NCBI RefSeq assembly: GCF_014650755.1
Contig: NZ_BMVO01000004.1
Span: 62,001 to 126,000, forward strand
Source of the DNA: Streptomyces chryseus
GTDB lineage: Bacteria > Actinomycetota > Actinomycetes > Streptomycetales > Streptomycetaceae
Direction: 5' to 3'
Length of the DNA stretch: 64,000 nt
Shown piece after piece: positions 42,969 to 50,186 of the stretch. A program made the translations under genes and the position numbers. The notes beneath the pieces are model-generated. The model was given only the letters and a program-made list of their open reading frames with translations. It was not told where the DNA came from and made no database searches. Positions within the stretch are counted from its first letter, which is position 1, and each line of letters begins with the position of its first letter.

Positions 42969-43399
42969 GCCAGCCTCCCGGCGTCGAGGTCGCGGAAGAA
43001 CTCCCGCAGTACGTCGCCGTCCTCGTACCCCAGCGTCAGTCCCCACAGGGACGGCCGGGAGTACAGCCGGACCGCCTGACCCTCCGTGAGCCCGATCCGG
43101 GCGACGTCCACGTCCCGGCGCAGCCAGAAGGTGTGCTCGAAGCCGTAGGTGCGCCGGCGCGAGAACAGGTGCCGCACGTCGCCCGGGTCGACGGACCACT
43201 GCATTTCCTCGCGGAGTTCGCGGACGACGCAGTCCAGCGGCTCCTCGCCGGGTTCCAGATGCCCGCCGGGGATGCACCAGGTGCCGGGGAAGGGGATGAG
43301 CGGATCGTCGTCGCGCAGGTGCAGGAGGACTTCCTCGGACGGGGTGAGGACGATGGCCTGTACGCCGACGGTGCCGTGGGACCACTGCTGTGTGCTCAT
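42965..43399 (-). CDS. NUDIX hydrolase
   Basis: A 144-residue pyrophosphohydrolase. The NUDIX box GHLEPGEEPLDCVVRELREEM keeps the G-x5-E-x7-RE-U-x-EE catalytic pattern, with the usual GU ending changed to QW. It could hydrolyse a nucleoside diphosphate-sugar to a sugar phosphate, feeding the next enzyme, or sanitise nucleotides. ATG 43399 lies 3 bases after the fusion gene's stop, and its own stop overlaps the phosphatase start, so it is co-translated within the operon. Confidence 0.9.
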   Translation of the reverse strand: MSTQQWSHGTVGVQAIVLTPSEEVLLHLRDDDPLIPFPGTWCIPGGHLEPGEEPLDCVVRELREEMQWSVDPGDVRHLFSRRRTYGFEHTFWLRRDVDVARIGLTEGQAVRLYSRPSLWGLTLGYEDGDVLREFFRDLDAGRLA

Positions 43400-43402
43400 C
43401 GG

Positions 43403-45613
43403 TCAGGCCCAGGCCTTCCGCAGCGCGTCGAGGACGTCGTCGACGTCGCGGTCGTTCATCAGGGGGAAGAGCGGGAGCGAGAGGATGCGCCCGGAGAGCG
43501 AGGTGGCGACGGGGAGGTCGCGGCACGCCTGATCGAGGGTCTCCCGGTAGAACGGCTGGAGGTGCGTGGCGCGGAAGTGGACGCCGGCGCCGATGCCTTC
43601 GGAGCGGAGGTGGGCCAGCAGGCGGTCCCGGTCGGATTCGGGTGTGCCTTCCGCCAGGGCGACGACGAACAGGTGCCGTGCGTGCCGGTCCTGCGGGCGC
43701 GCGGTCCGCAGTGGCGTGAGCCCGTCGATGCCGGCGAGGCCCTCGGTGTAGAGCGCGGAAAGGTGCTGGCGGCGGTCGATGTACCCGTCGAGTTTGGGCA
43801 GTTGGTGCAGTCCGAGAGCGGCCTGGACGTCTGTCATGTTGTATTTGAAGCCCGGCATGTGCAGGTGCCAGTGCGGTGAGCCGGTGGCGCTGTCGCGTTT
43901 CCACGCGTCGCTGGAGATGCCGTGGAGGGTCAGCATCCGTGCGGTGCGGGCGAGTGCGTCGTCGTCCAGTACGAGCATGCCTCCCTCGGCGGTCGTCATG
44001 TTCTTCGTCGGGTAGAAACTGAACGCCGTCGGGTTGCCGCGCGAGCCGATACGGCTCCCCCGGTACGTGGCGCCGATCGCGTGGGCGGCGTCCTCGACGA
44101 CCGCCAGGCCGTGCCGGGCCGCGATGCTCTCCAACGCCTCCATGTCGCAGGCCTGTCCCGCCATGTGCACGGGCACGATCGCCTTGGTACGGGGTGTCAC
44201 GGCCTTCTCGACGAGCGAGGCGTCGATGTTCAGGGTCCCGGGTTCGACGTCGACGAACACCGGGCGGGCGCCGAGGTGCCAAATGACGTTGGACGTGGAG
44301 GGCCAGGAGACCGGGGTGGTGATGACCTCGTCTCCCGTCGTCACGCCCACCGCGGCGAGTGCGACGTGCAGGGCTCCGGTGCAGCTGTTGGTGGCGATGG
44401 CGTGCCGGCTCCCGACGTACTCGGCCACCATCGACTCGAACCTCGCCGTCTTCGGACCGGTGGTGAGCCATCCCGACCGGAGGGTGTCCAGCACCTCTGC
44501 TTCCTCCTCGGGTCCGATGTCGGCCTTCGCGAGGGGCAGGAAGTCGCGACGTACGGGTTCCCCGCCGTGCAGGGCCGGTTTCCTCGCCTGCGTCAGGAGG
44601 GTCCGCACGGTGTTGGCGCTCTCGACCTCCTCGGGGGTGAGCCGGCCGGCGACGGCCGAGTCCCGGACCTCGCGGATGCCGTCCGCCGGTTTGCGACGCG
44701 GGGCTATGCCGGTGTCGCGGCCGATCGCCGAGGAGTCGGCGGCGTAGTCGCGCGCGTCCAGGCCCTTCGCGGTGGTGGCCAGGTCCGCTTCGGGTACGGC
44801 GGCCACCACTTCCTCGGCGACATCGCGAACCGAGGCGTTGATGCTGACGAGGTTGTAGACCGCCGACGCCTTCGGCAGGCGCTCGGCGTCGGTCACCAGC
44901 CGCACGTACGCGTCGGCCGCGTCCGCCACGTGCAGGAGCGGCCGGCGCTGCTGCCCGTCCCCGTCGACGCCGACCTCCTTGTGCAGCACGGCGGACGCGG
45001 TCATGGCGTTGACCATCAGGTCGTACCGCATGCGCGGAGACGTGCCGAAGAGGGTGCCCATGCGTAACGACACGGTGGTGAACCCGGGGCCCGACTCGGC
45101 GGCCACGGCCCGTTCGGCGGCCACCTTCGAGCGGGCGTACGCGGTGAGGGGGCGCACCTCGGCGTCCTCCCGCAGCGAGCGTTCCTCGCCCGCGCCGTAC
45201 ACGCTGCAGGACGACGCGAAGAGGAACGCCCTCGCCCCCGCCTCCTTGGCGATCCGGGCGAAGTGGACCGTGGCGTCGACGTTGATGGACTCGGTCCACG
45301 ACTCGTCGATGTCACCGGCCGGGTCGTTGCTCAGCGCGGCGAGGCAGATCGCCGTGTCGATGCCGTGGACCACTTCGGGCGACAGGCCCCGGACGTCCTC
45401 GACGACCACCCGTAACCGAGGATGGTCCTCGCTGCCCTCCAAGGTCTTCCTGCCGAAGTAGAACGTGTCCACGGCGGTGACGTGGTGCCCCGCCGCGAGC
45501 AGTTTCGGTACGAGTACGGAACCGAGGTAGCCGCCGGCACCGGTCACCACGACGCGTCGGCGGAGAGGGTGTGCTGTCGTCCTGTCTGGGGCCGAGCCCC
45601 ATGATGCGGCCAC
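43403..45613 (-). CDS. SDR epimerase/dehydratase - DegT/DnrJ/StrS aminotransferase fusion
   Basis: A bifunctional 736-residue sugar-modifying enzyme. Residues about 18-320 are an extended SDR with VVVTGAGGYLGS (NAD loop), the catalytic Ser region SSCSVYG and YARSK (Tyr/Lys pair). Residues about 355-736 are a PLP-dependent sugar aminotransferase with NSCTGALHVAL, VEDAAHAIGA and the PLP lysine in SFYPTKNMTTAEGG. One polypeptide could thus oxidise or epimerise a sugar and then aminate the keto group. GTG 45613 has AGGAG 7 bases upstream. It is the third gene of the operon and strongly suggests synthesis of an aminated sugar or cyclitol. Confidence 0.92.
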   Translation of the reverse strand: MAASWGSAPDRTTAHPLRRRVVVTGAGGYLGSVLVPKLLAAGHHVTAVDTFYFGRKTLEGSEDHPRLRVVVEDVRGLSPEVVHGIDTAICLAALSNDPAGDIDESWTESINVDATVHFARIAKEAGARAFLFASSCSVYGAGEERSLREDAEVRPLTAYARSKVAAERAVAAESGPGFTTVSLRMGTLFGTSPRMRYDLMVNAMTASAVLHKEVGVDGDGQQRRPLLHVADAADAYVRLVTDAERLPKASAVYNLVSINASVRDVAEEVVAAVPEADLATTAKGLDARDYAADSSAIGRDTGIAPRRKPADGIREVRDSAVAGRLTPEEVESANTVRTLLTQARKPALHGGEPVRRDFLPLAKADIGPEEEAEVLDTLRSGWLTTGPKTARFESMVAEYVGSRHAIATNSCTGALHVALAAVGVTTGDEVITTPVSWPSTSNVIWHLGARPVFVDVEPGTLNIDASLVEKAVTPRTKAIVPVHMAGQACDMEALESIAARHGLAVVEDAAHAIGATYRGSRIGSRGNPTAFSFYPTKNMTTAEGGMLVLDDDALARTARMLTLHGISSDAWKRDSATGSPHWHLHMPGFKYNMTDVQAALGLHQLPKLDGYIDRRQHLSALYTEGLAGIDGLTPLRTARPQDRHARHLFVVALAEGTPESDRDRLLAHLRSEGIGAGVHFRATHLQPFYRETLDQACRDLPVATSLSGRILSLPLFPLMNDRDVDDVLDALRKAWA

Positions 45614-45684
45614 GGAGTGCTCCTGACGGTTGGGTTGCCGGTACCTTCGCGGGGGTCATCGGCGGCCCCGCCCCCGGGGGTGGG

Positions 45685-46677
45685 TTACGGGCCGGTTCTG
45701 AGGGGAATGCCGCCCCGGGCCGCCGAATCGGCGATGAGTTGGCACAGGTGCAGGTCGAGGATCGCGTCCTCGGGAGGGTTCGCCACGCTCTCGTGGCCCC
45801 TGACGGCGCCCACGAAGGCCCGGGCCTGCGCGTGGAAGGCGGTGTTGTGGTCGAAGGTGTGGGCGCGGGGGCCGCCCCGCCGGGGGTAGTGCAGCAGATG
45901 GCCCGGGTCGTCGTCGCCCGGCATCATGTCGAGGGCTCCGGCCGAGCCGAGGATCCGTACGCTCCAGGCCGACAGGGCGGTGGGTTTGACGTAACCGGCC
46001 GTGGCGGTGCAGAGCACGTCACCGGCGAAGGTGAGGGTGGCGACGCAGGTCTCGTGTGCCACGGCCCCCGGATGGGTCCGCACCTTGCGGTTGGTCACCG
46101 CGGCCACCGTCGACGGCATGCCGAACAGCCACCGCAGGGGGTTGAGGAAGGCGTAGCTCAGGTGGGTGGCGATCATTCCGCCGCTGGCGGCCTCGTCGTA
46201 GTACCAGGAAGCGGGATCCTGATCGACGAGAGCGGTGCTCTGGACGCAGAGCACTTCTCCTACGGCGCCCTCCCCCACCAGCTCGGCAGCCCGGTGCCAC
46301 ACCTCCTTGTACCGGGCCTCATACCCGGCCTCCACGACCAGTCGCCGGGCGGCGGCGAGGCGTCGTACCTCCCGGGCGGCGGGGAGGTCGGCGGCGAGGC
46401 AGCCACCCACCAGTACGTGCAGTCCGCTCTCCAGGGCCCAGCGCACCACTTCGTCCTGGACCCGGTGGGGCGCTTCCACGAGTACGGCGTCGGGTGCGGT
46501 CGTAGCCAGCTCCTGGTAGCGGTCCGTGCTGAATCCGGCGTCCCATCGGGCGGCGAACGCCCTCGCGCGCTCCGGGCGGCGCGAGGCGGCGCCGCAGATC
46601 TCGACCCCCTCGACGTCGGCGAGGGCCCGCGTACGGACGGCGGCCATCCGGCCCGCGCCCACGACTGCCACCCGCAT
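45685..46677 (-). CDS. Gfo/Idh/MocA-family sugar or inositol dehydrogenase
   Basis: An NAD(P)-dependent dehydrogenase of 330 residues. The Rossmann start MRVAVVGAGRMAAVRTRAL is followed by VEAPHRVQDEVVRWALESGLHVLVGGCLA, where the family's usual catalytic EKP is changed to GGC, and a C-terminal beta-sheet domain. Loss of the canonical Lys (EKP to GGC) is odd and may mean altered chemistry. GGGAGGGTGAGC precedes ATG 46677. It would supply a keto sugar or keto inositol to the aminotransferase, the same logic as the dehydrogenase/aminotransferase pair of kanosamine synthesis, but this parallel is inferred. Confidence 0.87.
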   Translation of the reverse strand: MRVAVVGAGRMAAVRTRALADVEGVEICGAASRRPERARAFAARWDAGFSTDRYQELATTAPDAVLVEAPHRVQDEVVRWALESGLHVLVGGCLAADLPAAREVRRLAAARRLVVEAGYEARYKEVWHRAAELVGEGAVGEVLCVQSTALVDQDPASWYYDEAASGGMIATHLSYAFLNPLRWLFGMPSTVAAVTNRKVRTHPGAVAHETCVATLTFAGDVLCTATAGYVKPTALSAWSVRILGSAGALDMMPGDDDPGHLLHYPRRGGPRAHTFDHNTAFHAQARAFVGAVRGHESVANPPEDAILDLHLCQLIADSAARGGIPLRTGP

Positions 46678-46759
46678 GCTCACCCTCCCGCCGGCGGCGC
46701 GGCGCACCACCGTGCTGGGGGCCGCGCGCGTACCGCCGGGGCGGGGGTCCGCCGCGCCG

Positions 46760-47866
46760 TCACGTCGACGGCCCGTCACCGGCCAGTCGGCGGTAGAGAG
46801 CGCGGGATCTTTCGTAGTTGCGGCTCTGGTCGAAGTCCCGCACGACCGCGGCGCGCGCGGAAGTGGAGATCCTGGCCGCCGTCCCGGGTTCGGTGAGAAG
46901 CCTGATGACGCACTTCGCGGCAGCGGCGGCGTCACCCGGGGGCGCCAGCAGACCTGTGTCCTCGTCGCGGACGATCTCACCCAGACCACCGGTGTCCGCG
47001 GCCACGAGAGGCGCTCCGCACGCCATCGCCTCGACGGCGACGAGCCCGAAGGGTTCGAGGCGCGAGGGCATGACGACCACCGAGGCCCTCCGGTAGAGGG
47101 CGCGTACGGTGTCCAGGCCGGAGAACGGGTGCCAGGTCACCCGGTCCCGCAGGTCCAGCTCGCGCAACCGCCGGCGAACCGGCGCTTCGAGCTCTCCCAC
47201 ACCCATGATCTCGAAACGTGCCTCGGGCCGGCCCTCGCGTACGGCGGCGAAGATCTCGGGCAGCAGATCGAAACCCTTCTGCTCGTAGAAGCGGCCGATG
47301 TACGCGACGGTCCCGGGCTCGCGCGTCGAACGGTCCGGCGGCGGACGGAAGAAGCCGACATCGGTGCCGTGGTGGATCACGTGCGTCTTGCCGGCGGTGA
47401 AGGGGAAGCGGGTGGCCAGTTCCCCTGCCACCGAGGCGCTCACCGCCACCACCGCGTCGGCGTGCGCCAGGGCGGAGAACTCCATTTCCCGCGAGAACGC
47501 GCACGGGACGTCGTCGAACTCCCCGATGTCCCAGGTCAGAGGCAGATGGCAGGTGTACACCAGAGGGACGCCGTTCTTCCACAGCTCCTGCGAGACGACG
47601 ATCCCGGGCCAGTCGTGGCACACGACGACGTCGTAGCGGCGTCCACCCGAGCGGCGCGCCAGTTCCCCGGGGGCGTACGTCAGCGGCTGTTCGCCGTCGA
47701 ACGCCGGCAGGTGTACGGACTTCGTCGAGAGGGGGGACGGGCCGAGGTAGAAGAGGTCGACGTCGTCGCCCCGGCTCCGCTGATGGGTGATCAGGGCCTC
47801 CATGTACGTCCCGAGGCCGCCGGTGGTCTCGGGCGGGTATTCGTTGGAGAAGTGCGCGACGAGCAT
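46760..47866 (-). CDS. Glycosyltransferase family 4
   Basis: A GT-B-fold glycosyltransferase of 368 residues. The N-terminal glycine-rich acceptor loop EYPPETTGGLGTYMEAL and the C-terminal donor region with GRFYEQKGFDLLPEIF and PSRLEPFGLVAVEAMACGAPLVA (E-x7-E motif) are diagnostic of GT4 retaining enzymes. It is the first gene of a six-gene minus-strand operon and probably joins the modified sugar to an acceptor. Weak GGTAGGT lies before ATG 47866. The promoter should lie in the 364-base gap upstream. Confidence 0.92.
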   Translation of the reverse strand: MLVAHFSNEYPPETTGGLGTYMEALITHQRSRGDDVDLFYLGPSPLSTKSVHLPAFDGEQPLTYAPGELARRSGGRRYDVVVCHDWPGIVVSQELWKNGVPLVYTCHLPLTWDIGEFDDVPCAFSREMEFSALAHADAVVAVSASVAGELATRFPFTAGKTHVIHHGTDVGFFRPPPDRSTREPGTVAYIGRFYEQKGFDLLPEIFAAVREGRPEARFEIMGVGELEAPVRRRLRELDLRDRVTWHPFSGLDTVRALYRRASVVVMPSRLEPFGLVAVEAMACGAPLVAADTGGLGEIVRDEDTGLLAPPGDAAAAAKCVIRLLTEPGTAARISTSARAAVVRDFDQSRNYERSRALYRRLAGDGPST

Positions 47867-48230
47867 GTGTACCTACCCCGCGGTGGTCACGGTGTCCGGT
47901 GCCTACGGACCCTCCGGAGGCGGGCCGCCGCACCAGGCAAACACCCGTTCGTCCGCAGCGTCAACGCCGCCCCGGTGGGCCGTGGCCGGAACGCGGTGGG
48001 TCGGTGCGCGAGGCGGGCGAGCGGGCGGGGGGCGAGGGGGGAAGGAGCGGCCTCGGCCGGTGCCCCGCCCGTCGCCGCCAGCAGGAAGTCCGTGTGCGGG
48101 CCGGTCTCTTCCGCGAGGAGACGGCGTGCGGGAGGGGCTGGTCCGACGGACGGGGCCGGCTGGCGGGATCCCGCCCGTACGAGCACCCGGCTCTCCCGGC
48201 GGTCGCACGTCGGGGACCGGTGCGGGCAGG
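47867..48230. other. Upstream region of aminosugar operon
   Basis: Very GC-rich gap of 364 bases. It must contain the operon promoter but I cannot identify -35/-10 elements or an operator. No supported gene. Confidence 0.4.
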
Positions 48231-48482
48231 TCAGTCTCCGGGCGGGAGCGCGGTGGGCTCTTCCTCGACGGGCGGGAGCGCGGGGGGCTCTTCCTCGACG
48301 GGCGGCAGCGCGGGGGGCTCTTCCTCGACGGGCGGCAGCCCCTCGTGCACCCGGGCCAGTTGCCGACGTACCGAACTGATGGCGCCCGACCAGGCTTCCG
48401 CCACGCCGTCCACCGCCTGGTCACGGCCGGTCGGCACGGTCGTCGCTTCTTCGCTGCCGACCGGCTCATGGTCCTCGTTCAT
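48231..48482 (-). CDS. Small acidic protein with PPVEEEPPAL repeats
   Basis: An 83-residue hydrophilic protein. The first half is acidic and Thr/Ser-rich with a possible amphipathic helix (AVDGVAEAWSGAISSVRRQLARVHEG). The C-terminus is three copies of a 10-residue unit, PPVEEEPPAL. Start at ATG 48482 is tentative, since no strong ribosome site is visible and the frame extends to 48557. No family recognised. The repeat is expected to be an extended disordered tail and may vary in copy number between strains. Confidence 0.5.
   Translation of the reverse strand: MNEDHEPVGSEEATTVPTGRDQAVDGVAEAWSGAISSVRRQLARVHEGLPPVEEEPPALPPVEEEPPALPPVEEEPTALPPGD
48241..48340. repeat. 30-base tandem repeat, 3.3 copies
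   Basis: Three units of 30 bases (48241-48270, 48271-48300, 48301-48330) that begin GGCGGGAGCGCGG or GGCGGCAGCGCGG and end CTCTTCCTCGACG, plus a 10-base partial copy. They encode the Pro-Glu repeat of the small acidic protein and keep its frame. Confidence 0.9.
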
Positions 48483-48661
48483 GAGCGTCGTCTGCCCAGC
48501 CTGCCGACCGGCACTCACAGCGACGAAACTTATTTGAGTACCCACCTCGACCTTCACCAGTCATCCCAATTTCGGTGAACCTGATGTAGTCGTACGGTGT
48601 GCTCGGAGCAGCACCGCCCGGCCCCGGGAATGGCGGAACAAGCCATGGTGTTACGACGTCC

Positions 48662-49078
48662 ATGACCTTCTCCGTCGACGTGACAGTGCGTGGCTACGAG
48701 CTCGACACCCAGGGACACGTGAACCAGGCCGTCTATCTGCAGTACGCCGAGCACGCGCGATGGGAACTGCTACGGGCGGCGGGGCTGCCGCAGGAGAAGC
48801 TCCTGGCCGACGGCGTGGGGCCCGTACAGCTGGAAGTCACGGTGAAGTACGCGCGTGAGCTGCGCGGCGGCGAGCGGGTGCGGGTGACCTGCCAGTTCGT
48901 CTACGGCACGGGAAAGACCTTCGGGATCGTGCAGCAGATCATCAAGGAGGACGGAACGGTCGCCGCGGAGATCTCCGGCGTGGGCGGCATGCTCGACCTG
49001 TCCGCGCGGAAACTGATCGCCGATCCCGGAGGCCGTCTCGGCGCGCTGGCCGACAACCCGGACCTGCTGAGCGGCTGA
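48662..49078 (+). CDS. Acyl-CoA thioesterase (hotdog fold, 4HBT type)
   Basis: A 138-residue hotdog thioesterase. The active-site segment YELDTQGHVNQAVYLQYAEHARWELLRAAG has the family's D/N-x-x-GHVNxxxYxxYxExAR pattern (YbgC/FcbC type). It hydrolyses short or medium acyl-CoA or aromatic-CoA thioesters. ATG 48662 is the natural start just before strand 1; the frame extends upstream to 48599. It is a single gene, followed by an RsbW-like gene 187 bases downstream. Confidence 0.9.
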   Translation: MTFSVDVTVRGYELDTQGHVNQAVYLQYAEHARWELLRAAGLPQEKLLADGVGPVQLEVTVKYARELRGGERVRVTCQFVYGTGKTFGIVQQIIKEDGTVAAEISGVGGMLDLSARKLIADPGGRLGALADNPDLLSG

Positions 49079-49265
49079 ACGCGAGCGGGTGGGTGGCGAC
49101 CGCGCTCCTGGACCGCGTCGCGGCCGCCGGTTCGCCGTCGCCTGTGCGTCGCCGCCGGTTCGTACAGACCTTTCCGGGCCAAGTCTCCTCGCGGAGGTGA
49201 TTCCGGGCCTGAGGGGGTACTCGCCTGTGCAGCCACTGGTGGACGAGATTCCGGGAGCATGCCAA

Positions 49266-49682
49266 ATGAGCGTCAAGGCGAAAGGGTGGGCCCACACCTT
49301 TCCGGCGGGCCAAGGGGTGCGGGCGGGGCGGGAGTGGACGCGCCGTCAGCTGAGTTCCCTCCCGTGGGCCGCCGAGGCGCCCGAGACGGTGGACGAGATC
49401 GTCCTCGCGGTGTCCGAGCTGCTCACCAACGCGCACGTGCACGCCCACAGTGACGCCCAACTCGTGCTGACGTGGGACAACAGCTGTCTTCATGTGAGCG
49501 TCCATGACGAGGCCGCCACCATGCCCGCGCCCAGGACCCCGGACGCGGGCGCCGTGTCGGGCCGGGGTGTCAGCATCGTGCAGTCGCTCGCCGACAGCTG
49601 GCAGACCCACGCGCAGCAGCACGGGAAGACCGTCACCGCCTGTTTCAAGCCCCACCTGCCCGAACGGACAGCGCACCCCTGA
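49266..49682 (+). CDS. RsbW-like ATP-binding regulatory kinase (anti-sigma type)
   Basis: A 138-residue GHKL ATPase of the anti-sigma/regulator family widespread in Streptomyces. The N box EIVLAVSELLTNAHVHAHS, the G1 box VHDEAATMP and the G2 box GRGVSIVQSLADSWQT are present. It would bind ATP and phosphorylate an anti-anti-sigma factor, or control a sigma factor by binding. No partner gene adjoins it. ATG 49266 lies 9 bases after GGGAG. Confidence 0.9.
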   Translation: MSVKAKGWAHTFPAGQGVRAGREWTRRQLSSLPWAAEAPETVDEIVLAVSELLTNAHVHAHSDAQLVLTWDNSCLHVSVHDEAATMPAPRTPDAGAVSGRGVSIVQSLADSWQTHAQQHGKTVTACFKPHLPERTAHP

Positions 49683-49721
49683 CGACCGGTGGGGGCGCGC
49701 TGTCCGTCACGCGGCGTGGGG

Positions 49722-49994
49722 TCAGTTGGCGAAGCGGTCGCCGAAGTACGACAGACCGGCGGGACCACCCAGGGACGTCGAGCCGAAGCTGGTGGAACCG
49801 GTGGCGGTGATCCCGCTCGTACCGGCCTTGAAGAGCCAGACCGCGCCCGCGCCGTCGTTCTCGGCGAAGGCGCCCGCGACCAGTTCGGCGCGGCCGTCGC
49901 CGGTGCTGTCCGTGAGGTGCCCGGAGCCGCCGAACTGGTCGTGCGACTCGGCGGCTCCGGGCACCCCGGCCGTGTCCTGGGAGAAGGTTCCGAC
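49722..49994 (-). pseudogene. FG-GAP repeat protein, C-terminal remnant
   Basis: About 90 residues of the end of an FG-GAP/integrin-like beta-propeller protein: DQFGGSGHLTDSTGDGRAELVAGAFAENDGAGAVWLFKAG contains one calcium-type DxTGDGRAEL repeat, and the C-terminus TSFGSTSLGGPAGLSYFGDRFAN ends naturally. No upstream repeats, signal peptide or start remain, so it is a 5'-truncated relic of a secreted protein of 400 or more residues. Confidence 0.75.
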
Positions 49995-50081
49995 CGGTGC
50001 ACAGAGGACCGCTGGAGGTGCGCGAAAGTTGTACGGGTCGCGGAAAAGCCGGGGCACCACTTCTTACCGCCGCAGAAGCGG

Positions 50082-50111
50082 GACACCGGCCCCCTGGGGG
50101 AGGCCGGTGTC
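50082..50111 (-). terminator. Terminator after secreted hydrolase gene
   Basis: GACACCGGCC (50082-50091) pairs with GGCCGGTGTC (50102-50111); it lies 76 bases beyond the stop codon of the large hydrolase gene on the minus strand. Confidence 0.7.
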
Positions 50112-50186
50112 GTGGTGCGGTCGGTGTACTGGTGCAGTCGGCGTGTGGTCGGGTCGGTCGGATCCGGTCGGTGCGGCGCGAGCGCG

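Noticed and set aside
42969..45299. Minus-strand frame upstream of the phosphatase
   Set aside because: Antiparallel in meaning to the SDR-aminotransferase and NUDIX genes, which have full motifs in other frames.
48241..48340. Possible CRISPR-like array
   Set aside because: The 30-base units are contiguous with no spacers and keep a coding frame, so they are a coding tandem repeat.
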